In this document: piece after piece, positions 37,918 to 45,571 of the stretch
Layout: the number at the start of each line of letters is the position of its first letter
How positions within the stretch are numbered: the stretch's first letter is position 1
NCBI RefSeq assembly: GCF_028368975.1
Contig: NZ_JAQNDM010000001.1
Location: forward strand, 620,001 to 684,000
Reading direction: 5' to 3'
DNA: 64,000 nucleotides
Origin: Stigmatella ashevillena
GTDB taxonomy: Bacteria > Myxococcota > Myxococcia > Myxococcales > Myxococcaceae
The notes under the pieces: generated by a model
Seen by the model: only the letters and a program-made list of their open reading frames with translations
Told to the model about the DNA's origin: nothing
Database searches by the model: none
Made by a program: the position numbers and the translations under genes

Positions 37918-38862
37918 ATGAAGGTACAGGTCTGCACCCTCCAGGAAGGACGGGTCCTCACCGGGGGTGAAGAGCTGCTGGGCCTTCCCGGGCTCAAGTG
38001 GATCGACATCCTCACCCCCCAAGAGGAAGGGATGCGGCGGCTCGCCGAGCAATTTCGCCTTCACAAGCTGGCCGTCGAGGACTGCCTCCACCTGGACCAG
38101 CGCCCCAAGCTCGAGGAGTACCCCGACCACCAGTTCATCGTCCTGCAAGGCTTCACCACGGGGAAGGACATCTGCGACCTGACCCTACACGAGCACCACT
38201 TCTTCCTCGGGCCCGACTGGCTCATCAGTGTTCACGAGTTCCCGTTCGATGCCCACGACGAGGTGCGCCGCCGCGTGGAGGCAGACCCCCGCGCGACGCT
38301 CGGGCGCGGGGTGGACTTCATCCTCTACATGCTGGCGGATGCGCTGGTGGACCGGCAGTTCCCCATCCTGGACACCTTCGGCGATGAGCTGGAGGACCTG
38401 GAGACGGCCATCTTCGAGCAACCGGAGAAGCAGCACCTGCAGCGCATCTTCGAGCTGAAGCGCATGCTGGTGACGTTCCGGCGGGTGCTCTCGCCGCAGC
38501 GGGATGTGGTGGGGCTGCTGTCCCGGGGAGGCATCTCCCACATCCAGGAGCGCACCACGCTGTACTTCCGGGACGTCTATGATCACCTCATCCGGGTGTA
38601 CGAGCAGATCGACTCCGGACGGGACATCCTGGGCAACGCGATGGACGGCTACCTGTCCACGGTGGCCAACAAGACGAACGACATCACCAAGCAGCTCACC
38701 ATCTTCGCCACCCTCTTCCTGCCCCTGTCGTTCATCGTGGGCTTCTTTGGCCAGAACTTCGACCAGCTCTCGGGCCGAGGCTTCTACTATTCGATGTGGG
38801 CGTTGATCGTGGCGTTCCCGATCGCCCTCATTGCCTGGTTCAGACACAACAAGTGGCTTTGA
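37918..38862 (+). CDS. CorA-family divalent cation transporter with GQN signature
   Basis: Inner-membrane pentameric channel family for Mg2+ or Co2+. The 314-aa product has the usual large cytoplasmic funnel and long stalk helix. Two C-terminal membrane segments follow (LTIFATLFLPLSFIVGFFG and SMWALIVAFPIALIAWF) and a basic end (RHNKWL). The selectivity signature, normally GMN, is GQN (278-280). This may alter ion preference, as in the related ZntB proteins, where this position also differs. GGAG lies nine bases before the ATG. Confidence 0.85.
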   Translation: MKVQVCTLQEGRVLTGGEELLGLPGLKWIDILTPQEEGMRRLAEQFRLHKLAVEDCLHLDQRPKLEEYPDHQFIVLQGFTTGKDICDLTLHEHHFFLGPDWLISVHEFPFDAHDEVRRRVEADPRATLGRGVDFILYMLADALVDRQFPILDTFGDELEDLETAIFEQPEKQHLQRIFELKRMLVTFRRVLSPQRDVVGLLSRGGISHIQERTTLYFRDVYDHLIRVYEQIDSGRDILGNAMDGYLSTVANKTNDITKQLTIFATLFLPLSFIVGFFGQNFDQLSGRGFYYSMWALIVAFPIALIAWFRHNKWL

Positions 38863-38879
38863 GCCCCCCTGGAGGAACC

Positions 38880-39671
38880 GTGCTCACCGTGACCGTGGAT
38901 GGACGCCCCTTGCACTACCGCGATGTGGGCCAGGGGCTGCCGGTGCTGCTGCTCCACGCCTTTCCCCTGAATGGCTCGGCGTTCGACCGGCAGGTGGCCG
39001 CGCTGTCGGGGCGCTACCGCTTCATCGTCCCGGACCAGCGGGGCTTCGGACAGAGCGGCCAGGGCACGGGCCCCTCAGAGATGCCCCTCTTGGCGAGGGA
39101 CGCGCTGGCGCTGCTGGACGCGCTGAACATCGACACGGCGGTGGTGGGAGGGGTGTCCATGGGCGGGTATGTGGCCATGGCGCTCCTGCGCGAGGACGCG
39201 GGGCGTGTCCGGGGACTGGTGCTCGTGGACACCCAGGCCACAGCGGATGACGACGCGGGCCGGGCCCGCCGGGAGGCCTCCGCCGTGGAGGCGCTGGACA
39301 AGGGCCTGGAGCCGCTCGTCCAGACGCTGCTGCCCCGCCTGGTGGCCGCAGGCCCGGACTCTCCCGTGGGCCAGGAGGTGGCAGCGATGATGCGCAGGGC
39401 GGCTCCGGCCGCGGTGGCGGCGGCCCAGCGCGGCATGGCCCTGCGGCAGGACAGCAAGGATCTCCTCGCCCGCTATGCGGGCCCCGCGCTCATCGTGGTG
39501 GGCGAGCACGATGGGGTGACGCCACTGGACAAGGCGACACAGATGGCCCAGCTCATCTCGGGAGCCCAGCTGGAGATCATCCCGGGGGCAGGCCACCTGG
39601 CCAACCAGGAGCAACCCGAGCGGTTCAACGCGGTGCTCGACCGTTTCCTGGCCTCCCTCTCCGCCCAATAG
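38880..39671 (+). CDS. Alpha/beta-fold hydrolase
   Basis: Cytoplasmic hydrolase of 263 aa with a complete triad: Ser93 in GGVSMGGY, Asp211 in GEHDGVTP and His239 in GAGHLAN. The oxyanion strand VLLLHAFPLNGSAFD and the PDQRGFGQSG motif are typical of the haloperoxidase/esterase group. The start is GTG 38880 with GGAGG four bases upstream. It lies 17 bases downstream of the CorA-like gene and may be cotranscribed. The substrate cannot be predicted. Confidence 0.85.
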   Translation: MLTVTVDGRPLHYRDVGQGLPVLLLHAFPLNGSAFDRQVAALSGRYRFIVPDQRGFGQSGQGTGPSEMPLLARDALALLDALNIDTAVVGGVSMGGYVAMALLREDAGRVRGLVLVDTQATADDDAGRARREASAVEALDKGLEPLVQTLLPRLVAAGPDSPVGQEVAAMMRRAAPAAVAAAQRGMALRQDSKDLLARYAGPALIVVGEHDGVTPLDKATQMAQLISGAQLEIIPGAGHLANQEQPERFNAVLDRFLASLSAQ

Positions 39672-39678
39672 GGCCGAC

Positions 39679-40203
39679 TCACGTGCGGGGTTCTGTCCCG
39701 CGCCGCGCCTTGACCACCAGGGAGCGAAAACTGCGAAGCCCATCCGCGCGCGTCACCTTCACCAGGTAGAGGCCGGGGACCCAGTCATCCCCCACCGAGA
39801 AGGAGAACGTCTCCGGGGAGTCCCCCTTCAAGGAACCCGCATCCCACACCTTGAGGGCCCCAGCGCCGCCATAGAACCCCAACCGGAAGACCTCCATCCG
39901 CAGCACCGAGGCACCGAGCACCGAGGCGCCGGAGGCAGAGACCTTCACGGAGACAGGCTCTCCCAGATGGGCGGCGCTCCGCGAGACATGAACATCGAGT
40001 TCCCCGGGCTTGGCGGGCTTCCCCCGACGCCAGGACGGATCTCCCCGGCGAGCCCGCAGCGACTCGGATCCCTTGGCCCGAACGAACCGCACCGCTGGGG
40101 AGACAGGCGCCTCTTGGGGCGCAGCCACGCTCTGGGAGCCATGCACCGAACACGCCCACAACATCCCCACCACCGCCACCCCCCACGGGGTCTTCCCCAC
40201 CAT
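39679..40203 (-). CDS. Secreted protein with a dimethylformamidase-subunit-like beta domain
   Basis: The 174-aa product has a signal peptide (WGVAVVGMLWACSVHGSQ). A linker precedes a beta-sandwich domain: VEVFRLGFYGGAGALKVWDA-type text (here MEVFRLGFYGGAGALK), followed by FSFSVGDDWVPGLYLVKVTR. This pattern is known from the N-terminal part of N,N-dimethylformamidase large-subunit-like proteins, where it precedes a large catalytic domain. Here the domain stands alone, so enzymatic function is not expected. The ATG at 40203 is favoured over GTG 40224 for the signal peptide. Confidence 0.6.
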   Translation of the reverse strand: MVGKTPWGVAVVGMLWACSVHGSQSVAAPQEAPVSPAVRFVRAKGSESLRARRGDPSWRRGKPAKPGELDVHVSRSAAHLGEPVSVKVSASGASVLGASVLRMEVFRLGFYGGAGALKVWDAGSLKGDSPETFSFSVGDDWVPGLYLVKVTRADGLRSFRSLVVKARRGTEPRT

Positions 40204-40297
40204 GCCCGCCCCCTCGCCCGCCACGCCATCAACGTAGCCACGGAGGCACGGCCCGCCAACCGGCGGTGGGCCCCAGGCCCAGGCTCACCCCGAGGCG

Positions 40298-40678
40298 CTA
40301 CGGCTGGCAGATGACCTGGGTCTCGGTCTCGGTGCAGGTCCGGCAGGCCTCCACTTCCACGAGCACCCCCAACCGGCACTCCAGCACGGCCAACCCATCG
40401 ACGCGACAAAGGCCCCGGCCCTCGGCGCTGGTGCCACAGTTGTCCCCGGCCCGGTTGGCGGAGGTATCGCAGCGAATGGCGTTGTCCGCCTCCCGGCACC
40501 CGAGCGCGCCCCGGCAGGGAATCGCCCGCCACTGCCCCTGACGGCACTCCAGGGCCTCGGCGATGGAGGAGCAGACATAGCCACTGCTCTCGCACTCTTT
40601 CCCATCGGCCGGGTCATCCCCACAACCCGAGAGAAAGAGGCAGCCCACCAACGGAAGGAGCGCGAGGAATCGGTTCAT
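40298..40678 (-). CDS. Cysteine-rich lipoprotein
   Basis: Predicted lipoprotein of 126 aa with signal FLALLPLVGCLFLSGC (acylated cysteine at 19). The mature part has about a dozen cysteines spaced as small disulphide knots (ECESSGYVCSS, ALECRQGQWRAIPC, GDNCGTSAEGRGLC, ACRTCTETETQVIC). Such small secreted repeats are frequent in myxobacterial surface lipoproteins. No enzymatic motif is seen and function is unknown. Confidence 0.65.
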   Translation of the reverse strand: MNRFLALLPLVGCLFLSGCGDDPADGKECESSGYVCSSIAEALECRQGQWRAIPCRGALGCREADNAIRCDTSANRAGDNCGTSAEGRGLCRVDGLAVLECRLGVLVEVEACRTCTETETQVICQP

Positions 40679-40713
40679 GCGAAGGCCGACTATCACGGGC
40701 GGCGCGAGGCCGG

Positions 40714-41718
40714 TCAACCGCCGAGCGTCTCCCGGAAGAACCGCCGGAAGTTCCCCCCGAGAATCCGCTCCACCCGGGCCTCGGGGTGGCACCGCAGCAG
40801 CACCTCGGTGAGGCGGGGCAGGTCCGTCACGTCCCGCATGCCCTTGGGCAGCGCCACCATCCCATCGTGGTCCGAGCCAATGCCGACGCCCTCCTCCCCC
40901 ATCACCTGCAACGCATGCTCGATGTGCCGGGCCACATCCTCCAGCGTGTCCCCCCCCAGGTACACGGGGGCGAGGATGATGCCCACCACCCCACCCCGGT
41001 CGGCGATGCACCGCAGCGACGCATCCGAGAGGTTGCGCCACCCACCGCCCGCCCCCCGGACACCGGTATGCGAGGAGAAGAACCGCACGGAGGGCGAGGC
41101 AAAGAGCTCCTCCAGCGTGCGTTCGGAGGCATGTGCCACATCCACGCTCATGCCCACCCGGGTCATCTCCTCCACCACCTCGCGCCCCAGCGGGGTGAGC
41201 CCCCGGTTGCCCATCATGGGAAAGGAGGAGCCCCCGAGATCATTGTTGGACAGGTGGGTCAACCCCATGAACCGGACCCCCCGCCGGTGCAGCTCGGCGA
41301 TGCGCGCCACCTGCCCTTCCAGCGCATGGCCTCCCTCCACCCCCAGAATGGCCGACAGGCGGCCCTCCGCGAGGTTCTCCTCCAGCGCCGCCCCGGACAG
41401 GGTGACGCGGACGCGCCCCTCGGAGCGGTGGCAGAACGCCTCGAGCTGATCGATCTGCCAGAGCGCCCGGGCCCACTCACTGGACCGGGCCTCCCGAGGC
41501 CACCCCCGCCACGCCGCGAACAGGGGAAAGCCCCCCACGAACGGAAAGCCCCGGGTGACCAGGGTAAAGCACTGCAACTTCACCCCGGCTTGATGAAGCC
41601 GGGGAAAGTCCACGTGTCCTTCCTTGGACTGGACACACAGATCGCGGTTCCACATGAGCGAATCCGCGTGACCGTCCGCGATGCACCAGCGCCGATGGAG
41701 TTCGTTCACATCGCTCAT
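40714..41718 (-). CDS. Membrane dipeptidase (renal dipeptidase family, M19)
   Basis: Zinc dipeptidase of 334 aa. Metal ligands are visible in family order: H-x-D in DGHADSL (about 17-19), Glu in GVEGGHAL, His in DVAHAS and His in SSHTGVRG, with the substrate-side Asp in GSDHDG. No signal peptide or lipobox is seen, so it is probably cytoplasmic, unlike the mammalian enzyme. The ATG at 41718 fits the family N-terminus (MSDVNELHRRWCIADGHAD). Myxobacterial homologues may act on D-amino-acid-containing dipeptides, which is inference. Confidence 0.9.
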   Translation of the reverse strand: MSDVNELHRRWCIADGHADSLMWNRDLCVQSKEGHVDFPRLHQAGVKLQCFTLVTRGFPFVGGFPLFAAWRGWPREARSSEWARALWQIDQLEAFCHRSEGRVRVTLSGAALEENLAEGRLSAILGVEGGHALEGQVARIAELHRRGVRFMGLTHLSNNDLGGSSFPMMGNRGLTPLGREVVEEMTRVGMSVDVAHASERTLEELFASPSVRFFSSHTGVRGAGGGWRNLSDASLRCIADRGGVVGIILAPVYLGGDTLEDVARHIEHALQVMGEEGVGIGSDHDGMVALPKGMRDVTDLPRLTEVLLRCHPEARVERILGGNFRRFFRETLGG

Positions 41719-41767
41719 GCCAGGAAGTCTCGGGCCTCCCCTGGCGTGGCACAAGGTGGCAGTCGGC

Positions 41768-42892
41768 TCAGGGCATGCGTTTGCGCGGCGGCCCGGACCA
41801 CCCACCCGGGAACTCGTCGTCCTCCGGAAGCTGCGCCCCTCCGTGGCGCTCGGTGGCCTCGGCGTGAACCTGGGCGGCTTCCTGCTCCGCGTCCCGGGGG
41901 CCGTAGCAGCGCCCCGAGCCCCCGAGGAAGCTCCACAGTTCGTTGCGCAGGTCCTGCGCCGTCTGGAAGCGCTCCGAGGGATCCCGCCTCAGCAGGCGCG
42001 TCACGATGGCGCGCAGGGGGGCGGAGACCCCACGGGTGGCGCGCTCCACGTGCTCGGGACGGAAGCGCTCCATGCGCATGGCCATCTGAGGCGGATTGAC
42101 CCAGCTCTGCTCTTCGCAGCGCAGCGCGGACTGGACGGAGGAGGGAGGCCCCGCCCCCCGCATGGCCTGCTCGACCTCTTCCAGATCCAGCAGGTGCTTG
42201 CCGGTCAACATCTCCAGGAGCACCACCCCCAGGGAGAAGAGATCCGACCGGGCATCCAGCGGATGGAGCAGCAGGTACTCCGGCGCGGCGTAGGCGATGT
42301 CCCCCTTGAGCAGGGGCCCCACGGTCGCGATGCGCCCTTCCATGCGGGAGAAGGCCACCGCGAAGTCCGTGAGCTTGACGCGGCCCCGGAGGCCGAGCCG
42401 GATGTTCCGGGGGCCGACATCCCGGTGGATGACGCCCAGGGGCCCCTGGCGGTTGCGAAGCGTGTGGGCATGGTGGAGGCCATCGGCCACCTCCCCCACG
42501 ACGTAGGCCGCGAACTGTTCGGACAGGGGTTGGCCCCGCATGGCGGCACAACTCAGGATCGTCTCCAGCGTGCTGCCCTCCACGTGTTCCATGACGACGT
42601 AGGGGGAGCCCTCGTGCATGCGCACCAGATAAACCTGGGCGATGCACGGGTGATGGAGCTGGATGATGAGCTGAAACTCCTCCAAGAGCCTCGCGCGCTC
42701 GACTGCATTCGTAGGTTCCTGCAACCGCTTGATGATCACCGCGCTGCCGAGGGTGTCCGCATAGCGGCGGCGCGCCAGCAACAGCTCTCCATTGCTGGTG
42801 TCACCCAGGCACTGGATGAGTTCGTATGAGGTGGCTCCGGCAGAAAAGAGGATGACGGGATTGGACGGGGACTGCTCAGGGGGTGAGGACAT
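41768..42892 (-). CDS. Serine/threonine protein kinase (Pkn type)
   Basis: Soluble Hanks-type kinase of 374 aa. It has the P-loop-like GDTSNGE, catalytic Lys55 (VIIKR), HRD (156-158) in VIHRDVGPRN with Asn163, and APEYLLL. The metal-binding DFG reads DFA (176-178), a change also found in other bacterial kinases. The aspartate is intact, so activity is plausible. The C-terminal 90 residues are charged and disordered, with no membrane segment. GGAG lies eight bases before the ATG at 42892. Confidence 0.88.
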   Translation of the reverse strand: MSSPPEQSPSNPVILFSAGATSYELIQCLGDTSNGELLLARRRYADTLGSAVIIKRLQEPTNAVERARLLEEFQLIIQLHHPCIAQVYLVRMHEGSPYVVMEHVEGSTLETILSCAAMRGQPLSEQFAAYVVGEVADGLHHAHTLRNRQGPLGVIHRDVGPRNIRLGLRGRVKLTDFAVAFSRMEGRIATVGPLLKGDIAYAAPEYLLLHPLDARSDLFSLGVVLLEMLTGKHLLDLEEVEQAMRGAGPPSSVQSALRCEEQSWVNPPQMAMRMERFRPEHVERATRGVSAPLRAIVTRLLRRDPSERFQTAQDLRNELWSFLGGSGRCYGPRDAEQEAAQVHAEATERHGGAQLPEDDEFPGGWSGPPRKRMP

Positions 42893-43123
42893 CTCGTGCA
42901 CTCCTTGGATAGACACACGAAAGGCCGCGCGTGGAACGGCGGGGAGAGCATGCCAACCTTACAGGTATGGCGCCCCGCATCCTACCAGAAATCGCACGTC
43001 CCCTGGGAGAATGAGTAGACCCAGGAGGGAAATCGGTATTCGACCTCATGGGTTTCACCCTACCAGAGGGGGCAGACACCCTCTTCCCCCCTCCCGCCCG
43101 AGGGGGTTGCTGACCGTTCAACG

Positions 43124-43153
43124 AAAAACGGCCCCTGCCGGAGCAGGAGCCGT
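43124..43153 (-). terminator. Intrinsic terminator of the coiled-coil lipoprotein gene
   Basis: On the transcribed strand an 11-bp stem (arms 43143-43153 and 43128-43138, one G-T pair) closes a TCCG tetraloop and runs straight into T5 at 43124-43128. It lies 25 bases after the stop at 43179. It is the best-formed intrinsic terminator in the window. Confidence 0.85.
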
Positions 43154-43178
43154 GGGGGAATCCCCGTTTTGAAGAAGA

Positions 43179-43712
43179 CTACTTGTCCATCACGGGCGAG
43201 ATGATGACGACGTCGCGGGCCACCATGTCGTCCCCATCCTTCACATAGGAGGCGCGCACCTCGGTGCCCTCATCGAAGTCATCCAGCTCCACGGCGCGGT
43301 TGTTCTCGGTCACGCGGGTCTTGTCGTCCGTCTTGAGCTTGAGCTCGGCGTTCTTGTTGCCCGGGACGATGAGCACCAGCGAGTTGCCCAGCGTGGACTG
43401 GACCGTGCCCTGGACGGTGGAACTGGCCGCCAGGCTCCCGGACTCCACCGCCAGTTCGCGGTCAGCCTCGGCGACATCCTGGCGCTCCTCGGAGACGTCC
43501 TTTTGGACCTCCGCCAGGTCCTTCTGTTCGTCGCGCTGGATCTCCGCCTGCTCCTTGGCCGCATCCTGGCGGATGTCCGCCATGTCCTTCTGAGCCTCCT
43601 GCTGCGCCTGGGCCAGGTCACGACGCTCGTCCAGCGCCTCATCGCGCTTGCTGCAACCCGCCGCCAGAGCCAGCCCCGTCACCGTTGCCACCGCCACCAT
43701 GAGCTTCCGCAT
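43179..43712 (-). CDS. Coiled-coil lipoprotein
   Basis: The 177-aa product has a lipoprotein signal ending LALAAGC. A continuous charged helix follows, with repeating DLAQAQQEAQKDMADIRQDA-type heptads to about residue 95. A small beta domain closes it (GNSLVLIVPGNKNAELKLKT, then DEGTEVRASYVKDGDDM). The layout suggests a periplasmic spacer anchored to a membrane, comparable in shape only to Lpp- or LpoB-like proteins. GGAG precedes the ATG. A sigma-54-like promoter sits upstream and a terminator follows, so it is monocistronic. Confidence 0.75.
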   Translation of the reverse strand: MRKLMVAVATVTGLALAAGCSKRDEALDERRDLAQAQQEAQKDMADIRQDAAKEQAEIQRDEQKDLAEVQKDVSEERQDVAEADRELAVESGSLAASSTVQGTVQSTLGNSLVLIVPGNKNAELKLKTDDKTRVTENNRAVELDDFDEGTEVRASYVKDGDDMVARDVVIISPVMDK

Positions 43713-43792
43713 GACACCGCTCCTTTTCGTACCAAGCCGGGGAGCGAGCCCCCCCAGCGGTTGTGGGCAGAAAGTGGGGGCGTGAATCGTCC

Positions 43793-43809
43793 TTGCATAG
43801 CCCTTGCCA
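43793..43809 (-). promoter_or_regulatory. Sigma-54-type promoter upstream of the coiled-coil lipoprotein
   Basis: The minus strand reads TGGCAAGGGCTATGCAA. It has GG and GC exactly ten bases apart and matches the TGGCAcgNNNNtTGCAa consensus at nearly every conserved position. The predicted start lies near 43783, giving a leader of about 70 bases before the ATG at 43712. This implies control by an enhancer-binding protein. Confidence 0.6.
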
Positions 43810-43911
43810 GACCGGCCAAAGGCCACAGGGGGAGCAAGCGGGCGGCCAAGGGCCCGGCGCGCCGCTCCGAATCCGGGGAAGAAACGCCCCTCTGGGAGGC
43901 GTCTCAGGAGT

Positions 43912-44466
43912 TCAGGGCCCTGCGTCCGAGCCGCCGTCGGCGGAGTCTCCACACAGGGGCGCGCCGCCCATCACCCACCGGGCGACCAGCTCTCGCTCGG
44001 CATCCGTGGGGGCCGGCATCCCCAGGGGAGGCATGGTCCGGACATCGTAGGTGCGGACCTTGATGCGGTCGGCCATGTCCTTGGCCCCCTTCGGGGCTCC
44101 GGCGGCGCCCTCGTAAGAGTCCAACCGGAAATCGGTCCTGCTGCTTCCGGTGGTCACCTCCCCATGGCAGCTCGAGACGCAGTTGGCGAGCAGGATGGGC
44201 TCAATCTCGTTGCACCAGGTCGGCACCGGTCCGGGCCCCGGGCCCCCTCCATCGGCGAGCCCGGGCAGACCCAACGCCTCGCAGGTCCGCCCGGCCCCGG
44301 GACGGGCCGCGACGCACACATAGGAATCGGGGCAATCCTCGGCGGCCGCGCAGCTCTTCCCCGCGAAGTCATTCACCGAGATGGAACAGCCGGCGATGAC
44401 CATCGCGGCGCAGACGCACACACTCGTGACTGCTCTTTTCATGGTTGGCTCAGTTGACCCCCGCAT
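43912..44466 (-). CDS. Lipoprotein with CX3CH haem-like motif, paralogue 1
   Basis: The 184-aa product has a lipobox (MVIAGC), a short Cys-rich segment (CAAAEDCPDSYVC), a Gly/Pro linker and a cytochrome-like domain: ILLANCVSSCHGEV, then TDFRLDSYEG, GAKDMADRIKVRT and MPPLGMPAPTDAE. The haem site reads C96-x3-C100-H101 instead of CXXCH, with Met145 a possible axial ligand. It resembles the planctomycete-type cytochrome c domain. ATG 44466 has a GGAGG ribosome binding site; ATG 44442 is an alternative with a shorter signal. It overlaps paralogue 2. Confidence 0.7.
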   Translation of the reverse strand: MRGSTEPTMKRAVTSVCVCAAMVIAGCSISVNDFAGKSCAAAEDCPDSYVCVAARPGAGRTCEALGLPGLADGGGPGPGPVPTWCNEIEPILLANCVSSCHGEVTTGSSRTDFRLDSYEGAAGAPKGAKDMADRIKVRTYDVRTMPPLGMPAPTDAERELVARWVMGGAPLCGDSADGGSDAGP

Positions 44467-45022
44467 CCGCGCCGCCTCCCTCCGGACAGGGCAGCGCGCC
44501 GCCTGTCACCCACCGCGCCATGACGCCTCGCTCGGCATCGGTGGGGGCGGGGTTTCCCGCGGGAGGCATGTTGCGGATGTCGAAGGTACGGACCTTGATG
44601 CGATCGGCCATGGCCTTGGCGCCCCGGACCCCTCCCGCGGGGGGCTCGTAGTAGTCCAGCCGGAAATCCGTCCGGCCACTGCCCGTGGAGACCGCGCCAT
44701 GGCAGGACGACACACAGTTGGCATTCAGAAGGGTCCGGACCTCGCAGTAGGTGGGCACCACGCCTCCGTCACCACTGCCCCCATCCCCCGGCCCTGCGTC
44801 TCCAGGGCCCGCATCCGCCGGCCCCGCGTCCGCGGGAAGCGAGGGCGGATAGAGCAGCTCGCAGGTGCGCTGCGCCCCCAGCTCCATGCAGGCATAGGCC
44901 TGGGGACAGTCCGTATCGGAGGTGCATGCGCGGTTCGCTGCGTCCTCCTGGGAGATGATGCACCCGGCCACCGCCACGACGGCCACGAGCACCCCAAAGC
45001 CACCTCTTGACCTTGCGTCCAC
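44450..45022 (-). CDS. Lipoprotein with CX3CH haem-like motif, paralogue 2
   Basis: The 190-aa product has the same design as its downstream neighbour: lipobox VAVAGC (Cys21), a Cys-rich segment (CTSDTDCPQAYACM), an acidic low-complexity linker rich in DAGPGD repeats, and the domain NANCVSSCHGAV, TDFRLDYYEPP, GAKAMADRIKVRT, MPPAGNPAPTDAE. The motif is C103-x3-C107-H108 with Met152. The start is GTG (45020-45022) with GAGAG upstream. The tandem pair probably arose by duplication and is cotranscribed, with the gene at 45031 upstream. Confidence 0.7.
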   Translation of the reverse strand: MDARSRGGFGVLVAVVAVAGCIISQEDAANRACTSDTDCPQAYACMELGAQRTCELLYPPSLPADAGPADAGPGDAGPGDGGSGDGGVVPTYCEVRTLLNANCVSSCHGAVSTGSGRTDFRLDYYEPPAGGVRGAKAMADRIKVRTFDIRNMPPAGNPAPTDAERGVMARWVTGGALPCPEGGGADAGVN

Positions 45023-45030
45023 GGGCTCTC

Positions 45031-45486
45031 TCAGAAGTGGTAGGTGAGGCTCGCCGCATCCGCGGCCGGCTCGGGGAGGAATTCCAGCAACAACCCGTAA
45101 GCCAGGGTGAGGCCCGCGACCCCGTACATCACATTGGCGGTCGCCGAGGCGGCCCTCGCCCGGTGCAAGGCGGTGTTGGCCTCGCGGGCCGATTCCAGGC
45201 TCTCCGCCCGCCGAGCCTCGCCCCGCGCGAAGTAGCCCACCCCAATGCCTCCCAGCAGCAGGACGCCGCCGGCGGCGAAGGCGTAACGGTGCCCTCTCAG
45301 GAAGGGCTCGGAGGTACGCAGGGGGGCATCCACCCCGGGGGCCTGGACAGCTGCCGGAGCAGACGAAGCGGGCTTGGACGCGGGCTTGGACGCGGGCTTG
45401 GACGCGGCGGGCTCGGCCGCGGCGGCAGGCAGGGCCAGCATCAACGCCAGGGCCGAGGCGGTGAGCGGGCGAAAGGCAATGAACAT
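45031..45486 (-). CDS. Exported small membrane protein with SKPA repeats
   Basis: The 151-aa product has a signal peptide (LTASALALMLALPAAAAEP). A short KPAS tandem repeat follows, encoded by a 12-bp DNA repeat, then a membrane segment (YAFAAGGVLLLGGIGVGYFA), a helix, and a second hydrophobic stretch near the end (MYGVAGLTLAYGLLLEFL). No family was recognised. It precedes the two CX3CH lipoprotein genes with an 8-base gap and is probably in the same operon. Confidence 0.6.
   Translation of the reverse strand: MFIAFRPLTASALALMLALPAAAAEPAASKPASKPASKPASSAPAAVQAPGVDAPLRTSEPFLRGHRYAFAAGGVLLLGGIGVGYFARGEARRAESLESAREANTALHRARAASATANVMYGVAGLTLAYGLLLEFLPEPAADAASLTYHF
45368..45403 (-). repeat. Three tandem 12-bp repeats inside a coding sequence
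   Basis: GCGGGCTTGGAC occurs three times in direct succession and encodes the KPAS repeats of the small membrane protein at 45031-45486. Copy number could vary by slippage without breaking the frame. Confidence 0.8.
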
Positions 45487-45571
45487 GGGCGGACTATAGC
45501 GAGATCCGTCCTGACTTCATCAACCACCTCTGCCGGGTAAGCGGTGTGAGACGCGGTATGCTCCCCGTCCT

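Noticed and set aside
42970-43075. Repeated CCTACCAGA upstream of the Ser/Thr kinase gene
   Set aside because: Two 9-bp copies in nearly 300 bases are not enough to distinguish a site from chance, and neither is placed near a convincing promoter.
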